From positions 1 to 7,697 of the forward strand of contig JACMKH010000497.1 of assembly GCA_014380205.1 (NCBI GenBank): 7,697 nt of DNA. Reading direction: 5' to 3'. The position numbers were made by a program, and so were the translations under genes. Position 1 is the stretch's first letter; each line of letters opens with the position of its first letter. Under the pieces are notes generated by a model. That model was not told the DNA's origin. It was given only the letters and a program-made list of their open reading frames with translations, and ran no database searches. The stretch comes from Sphingomonadaceae bacterium (GTDB lineage: Bacteria > Pseudomonadota > Alphaproteobacteria > Sphingomonadales > Sphingomonadaceae). Shown here piece after piece: positions 4,477 to 7,697 of the stretch.

Positions 4477-6108
4477 ATGACGTCCGACGGGAGCATCACG
4501 GCCACGCTTGTCAGCACGATCGTCGATTTCGAGGATCTCGGCCTTCAGTTCCTGTCCGAGCCCGACATTTATCGCGGGATGGACTGGTCCGACTTCGCGG
4601 TCAATTCCCTAGTCTTCAGCCCCGGCGGCGGGTTCACCCCCGGCACGACATCGGGCGAGAACTCGGCGTTCAACTATTACGCGCGCGACACCGAAATCAC
4701 CGATGCGACCAATTTCAATTTCCGCAGCGCCCAGCTGACCGGCGGGTGGAACAACGGGCTGCAGGTGACGATATCGGGCTATGACGACGGCGTGCTCGAA
4801 TATTCGGTCACGGTGACGGTCAATGCCGATGCGCCGACCTTCTTCACGTTCGATTTCCTCGACATCGACCGGCTGACGTTCCATTCGGAAGGCGGCGTGC
4901 GCGCCGATCCCGACTCGGCGGGCCAGGGCACCCATTTCGTGATCGACGACATGGCGTTCGACGTAGCGCCCGCGGCGATCAGCGGTTCGGTGTGGAACGA
5001 CGCGGACGGCGACGGCACGCACGACGCGGGCGAGGCCGGGCTCGCGGGGCGGACCGTGATCCTCGACGACGACGGCGACGGCATGCTCGACGCGGGCGAG
5101 ACGTTCGCCGTCACGGGCGGCGACGGCGGCTACGCGTTCGCGGGGGTCGCGCCGGGCGAGCACCGCGTGACGCAAGTGCTGCCGCAAGGCTGGGTCGCGC
5201 GGGGCGAGACGGGGCCGGTCGGGTTCTACATCGATTCGGGCGAGACCGGCCGGGCCGATTTCCTCGCCGCCGAACGCGCCGCGATCGTGGGCACGATCGA
5301 CGGCATCCTGTTTCACGACGAGAACCGCGATGGCCTGCGTGGCGTGGACGAAGCCGGAATCGAAGGCTGGCGCGTTTACCTCGACGACAACGGCAACGGC
5401 CGGCTCGACGCCGGCGAGGCTTCGACCTTCACCGACGAAGCCGGCGCCTATGGTTTGTCGGACGTATTGCCCGGCGCGGTTACCGTGCGGGTCGAGACGC
5501 CGGCTTCGGGTTGGGAGAACTGGTGGGCGCCGCCAACTGGTATCGCGCTCGCGGCGGGCGCGAGCGCCACGGCCGATCTTGCGGTCACGGGGGGCGCGAC
5601 GCGCTACGACGACGCGATTTACGCGACCGGCTCCGCCGACGACGTGATCCACGCGCTCGCCGGCGACGATCTGGTCGTAGCCGGGCCAGGCGAGGACCGT
5701 CTTTACGGCAACGCCGGCGACGACCGGCTGCGCGGCCGCGACGACGACGATGCGCTTCGTGGCGGCGCGGGCTCGGATCGGGTCGTCGGCGGGCGCGGCG
5801 ACGACACGCTCTCGGGCGGCGCGGGGGCGGACATGTTCAAATTCGGGGGGCCGTCAGGGCGCGATGTCGTCACCGACTTCGATGCGGCGGAGGGAGATCG
5901 GCTGCGGATAGACGTTTTCGGCCTCGACGATCTGACGATCGTGGGCCGCGACGGCGGCGCGGCGATCAGCTGGGGCGCGGCGAACGAAGTCTTTCTTCGC
6001 GGTGTCGATCCGGAGACGCTCACCGAGGATGTGTTCGTGTTCGACGAGCCGATCCTCGCCGCGCTCCCGTCGCTTGCCTTGACCGAAATGTTCGCCGGCG
6101 TTTTTTAA
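4477..6108 (+). CDS. Secreted RTX protein with SdrD-B-like domains
   Basis: The protein has 543 residues and the ATG is preceded by GAGGAG at five bases' spacing. Residues ~10-163 form a beta-rich domain (NFNFRSAQLTGGWNNGLQVTI, then GTHFVIDDM) like those in PEP-CTERM-type exported proteins, though no PEP-CTERM anchor is present. Two SdrD-B-like beta-sandwich modules follow: 168-240 (GSVWNDADGDGTHDAGE, LDDDGDGMLDAGE) and 270-347 (DGILFHDENRDGLRGVDE, LDDNGNGRLDAGE), each with two Asp-rich calcium loops. RTX nonapeptide-like repeats run from ~385 to 457 (LAGDD, GNAGDDRLRG, GGAGSD, GGRGDDTLSGGAGADMF), then a serralysin-type C-tail (VVTDFDAAEGDRLRID). With no N-terminal signal peptide and an RTX C-terminus, type I secretion is expected. 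No ABC exporter gene is nearby. The role is probably an adhesive or extracellular structural protein; no catalytic domain is visible. Confidence 0.93.
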   Translation: MTSDGSITATLVSTIVDFEDLGLQFLSEPDIYRGMDWSDFAVNSLVFSPGGGFTPGTTSGENSAFNYYARDTEITDATNFNFRSAQLTGGWNNGLQVTISGYDDGVLEYSVTVTVNADAPTFFTFDFLDIDRLTFHSEGGVRADPDSAGQGTHFVIDDMAFDVAPAAISGSVWNDADGDGTHDAGEAGLAGRTVILDDDGDGMLDAGETFAVTGGDGGYAFAGVAPGEHRVTQVLPQGWVARGETGPVGFYIDSGETGRADFLAAERAAIVGTIDGILFHDENRDGLRGVDEAGIEGWRVYLDDNGNGRLDAGEASTFTDEAGAYGLSDVLPGAVTVRVETPASGWENWWAPPTGIALAAGASATADLAVTGGATRYDDAIYATGSADDVIHALAGDDLVVAGPGEDRLYGNAGDDRLRGRDDDDALRGGAGSDRVVGGRGDDTLSGGAGADMFKFGGPSGRDVVTDFDAAEGDRLRIDVFGLDDLTIVGRDGGAAISWGAANEVFLRGVDPETLTEDVFVFDEPILAALPSLALTEMFAGVF

Positions 6109-6151
6109 CGCGCGCTTTGGCCAGGGATCGCAAGCCTCGCGACGCTCGCCT

Positions 6152-7054
6152 CTAGCCAACAAGTTCGGCCGGCGCCCGCGCTCCGCGGATGCTGCGCAGA
6201 AAGCCGAGCCCAATCAGCAGGACGCCGGTGGCGAGCGAGCCGGCGAGCCAGGCGGTGCGCGCGGGGGCGCTCCAACCGGGCCAGAGCAGCGCGGCGGTGG
6301 CGAGCGCCCAGAGGATCGCGAGCAGCGGAAGCCATCGGCCATAGTCGCGCACGCGGAACGGGTGGACGAAATGGATCGGGGCGAAGGTGAGCGCCGCCAG
6401 AGCGGCGACGACGGCGGCGCCCGCCTCGGCGCCCGGGCGCGTGACGAAGAGGTAGAAGGCGACGAGGTTCCACAGCGCCGGGAAGCCGCGGAAATAGCCG
6501 TCGGCAGTCTTCATGTCGGCGCGCGCGAAAATGTAGAGCGAGGAGACCAGGATCGCGGCGGCGAGCGCCGGGGCGAGCGCGGGCGGGACCAGCTCGGCGC
6601 GCCAGATGAACACCGCCGGCACGACGACATAGTTGAGATAGTCGATCACCAGATCGAGCGCGTCGCCGTCGATGCGCGGCAGCCGCTGCTTGACCCGCGC
6701 CAGCCGCGCCAGCGAGCCGTCGACCCCGTCGACGACGAGCGCGATCAGCAGCCAGAGCAAGGCGAGGCCCCAGTCGCCGCGCTCGACCGCGACCAGCGCG
6801 AACAGGCCGAGCACCGCGCCGCTCGCGGTGAACAGATGGACCAGCCAGGCGAGGGCGACGCCGCCCGCGCCGGACGCGGAGCTTTGCTCGGGAGGGTTCG
6901 GCTGGATGATCGGCTCGCCCCTGCGGCTGGTAGCGCTTCGCGCGCGCCTTCGGAAATGCGCGAATCGAACGTCAGGGCGGCGGCGCGGGTTCCGAAAATC
7001 GTTTGGTGCGCGAAACCGGCGTGCTAGTCGAGCGGCCGAGCCGCGTATGTGCAT
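6152..7054 (-). CDS. pcs: Phosphatidylcholine synthase (CDP-diacylglycerol-choline O-phosphatidyltransferase)
   Basis: This integral membrane enzyme condenses choline with CDP-diacylglycerol to make phosphatidylcholine in one step. The CDP-alcohol motif is clear: D112-G113-x2-A116-R117-x12-G130-x3-D134-x3-D138. The 12-residue gap is the lengthened form of bacterial Pcs and not the eight of ordinary CDP-alcohol transferases. Pcs-like segments VHLFTASGAVLG (72-83), DGYFRGFPALWNLVAFYLF (185-203) and FVHPFRVRDYGRW (229-241) agree. About seven or eight hydrophobic helices span 65-287. The only canonical start upstream of the first helix is ATG 7054, but its first ~57 residues are Arg-rich with poor codon bias and have no counterpart I know of, so the true start is uncertain. 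It converges on the RTX gene, 43 bases between stops. Confidence 0.92.
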   Translation of the reverse strand: MHIRGSAARLARRFRAPNDFRNPRRRPDVRFAHFRRRARSATSRRGEPIIQPNPPEQSSASGAGGVALAWLVHLFTASGAVLGLFALVAVERGDWGLALLWLLIALVVDGVDGSLARLARVKQRLPRIDGDALDLVIDYLNYVVVPAVFIWRAELVPPALAPALAAAILVSSLYIFARADMKTADGYFRGFPALWNLVAFYLFVTRPGAEAGAAVVAALAALTFAPIHFVHPFRVRDYGRWLPLLAILWALATAALLWPGWSAPARTAWLAGSLATGVLLIGLGFLRSIRGARAPAELVG

Positions 7055-7074
7055 CCCCGACGCCCCGATCGCCC

Positions 7075-7697
7075 ATGCTTGAGCCGGGGCGCAATTGCTG
7101 GCGGATCGAGCGCGCCGATCGCGCCGCGCTGATCGTCGACGCGGGCGATTATTTCCGGATCGCGCGGCAAGCGATGCTCAAGGCGCGCAGCCAGATCATG
7201 CTGATCGGCTGGGAGTTCGACACGCGCATCCTGCTCGACGAGGCCCCCGAGGACGGCGCGCCGGCGAAGCTCGGCCCGTTCATCTCCTGGCTGGCGAACA
7301 CCCGGCCGGACGTCACGATTCACATGCTCAACTGGGACGTCGGCGCGCTCAAGCTGTTGGGGCGCGGCACGACCATCTTCCGGCTGATGCGCTGGGCGAA
7401 GAGCAGGCAGATTTTCTTCAAGCTCGACGGCGCCCATCCGTTCGGCGCCAGCCATCACCAGAAAATCGTGGTGATCGACGACGCGCTGGCGTTTTGCGGC
7501 GGCATCGACATGACTGCGGCGCGCTGGGACACGCGGGCGCACAAGGACGGCGACAAGCGGCGCAGGCGGCCGACCACGCGCCGCCGCTACTGCCCCTGGC
7601 ACGACGCCACCATGGCGGTCGACGGGGATGCCGCGCGCGCTTTGGGCGAGCTGTCCCGGGAGCGCTGGGAGATTGCCGGCGGTGAGCCCATAGCCGC
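7075..7697 (+). CDS. Phospholipase D-like protein, N-terminal part (runs off window)
   Basis: Starting at ATG 7075 the frame stays open to the window end: 207 codons plus two bases. The first HKD catalytic motif is present: H128-x-K130-x4-D135 in SHHQKIVVIDD, followed by CGGID (141-145). Earlier conserved-looking parts are PGRNCWRIERADR (4-16) and IMLIGWEFDTRILL (41-54). The second HKD expected of a PLD-superfamily enzyme must lie beyond the edge. Members include phospholipase D, cardiolipin synthases and transphosphatidylases; this start resembles the soluble PLD-like proteins without N-terminal membrane helices. No ribosome-binding site precedes 7075. An in-frame GTG at 7021 could extend the N-terminus by 18 residues but would overlap the pcs upstream ORF. 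It is divergent from pcs, and both act on phospholipids. Confidence 0.9.
   Translation, partial: MLEPGRNCWRIERADRAALIVDAGDYFRIARQAMLKARSQIMLIGWEFDTRILLDEAPEDGAPAKLGPFISWLANTRPDVTIHMLNWDVGALKLLGRGTTIFRLMRWAKSRQIFFKLDGAHPFGASHHQKIVVIDDALAFCGGIDMTAARWDTRAHKDGDKRRRRPTTRRRYCPWHDATMAVDGDAARALGELSRERWEIAGGEPIA

Noticed and set aside
4609..5652. 347-codon minus-strand frame opposite the RTX gene
   Set aside because: It is a shadow of the Asp/Gly-rich repeat coding on the plus strand; composition is Arg, Val and Ala-rich without any motif.
5740..5830. Repeats in the 3' part of the RTX gene considered as a CRISPR or tandem DNA repeat
   Set aside because: They are protein-level GGxGxD repeats with varied codons inside a long open frame, with no uniform repeat and spacer structure.
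6362..7027. 221-codon plus-strand frame opposite pcs
   Set aside because: It is the charged antisense image of membrane helices (Asp, Glu, Arg, Gln-rich); pcs on the other strand has clear catalytic motifs.
7024..7602. 192-codon minus-strand frame at the right end
   Set aside because: It is opposite the PLD-like gene, which carries a clear HKD motif; the antisense frame has no recognisable features.

Overview
The window reads as a chromosomal stretch from a high-GC alphaproteobacterium, most likely a sphingomonad or relative. This is inferred from strong G/C third-position bias in the flanking genes, a bacterial phosphatidylcholine synthase and the overall gene style. No rRNA or tRNA is present to confirm it.

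Layout. (1) 1-226: C-terminal end of an unrecognised plus-strand gene. (2) 227-794: long intergenic region with short repeats and one possible 31-codon minus-strand ORF. (3) 795-2520: a compact block of visibly lower GC, holding a 158-aa protein with a RuvC/RNase H-like outline, a translationally coupled serine/threonine protein kinase, and a convergent 73-aa zinc-ribbon protein whose stop shares a CTAG with the kinase stop. (4) 2521-3002: repeat-rich spacer plus a gene relic containing a diverged piece of a phosphatidylcholine-synthase-like gene. (5) 3003-4257 (minus): an alpha/beta hydrolase and an OsmC-type peroxiredoxin 7 nt apart, evidently one operon, with a perfect TATAAT and a dyad upstream. 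(6) 4477-6108 (plus): a mosaic secreted protein with an N-terminal beta-sandwich, two SdrD-B-like domains and RTX calcium-binding repeats. (7) 6152-7054 (minus): phosphatidylcholine synthase. (8) 7075 to the end (plus): N-terminal two thirds or less of a phospholipase-D-like protein, cut by the window edge.

How the genes work together. The hydrolase/OsmC pair fits detoxification of peroxides or reactive small molecules. Pcs and the divergent PLD-like gene both touch phospholipid metabolism. The RTX protein is an exported calcium-binding surface or extracellular protein whose transporter is not in view. The most unusual part is the kinase plus RuvC-like pair in the AT-richer block. It looks horizontally acquired, lies next to a gene relic, and has the form of an accessory two-gene system (possibly defence or stress signalling) that I cannot match to a named system.
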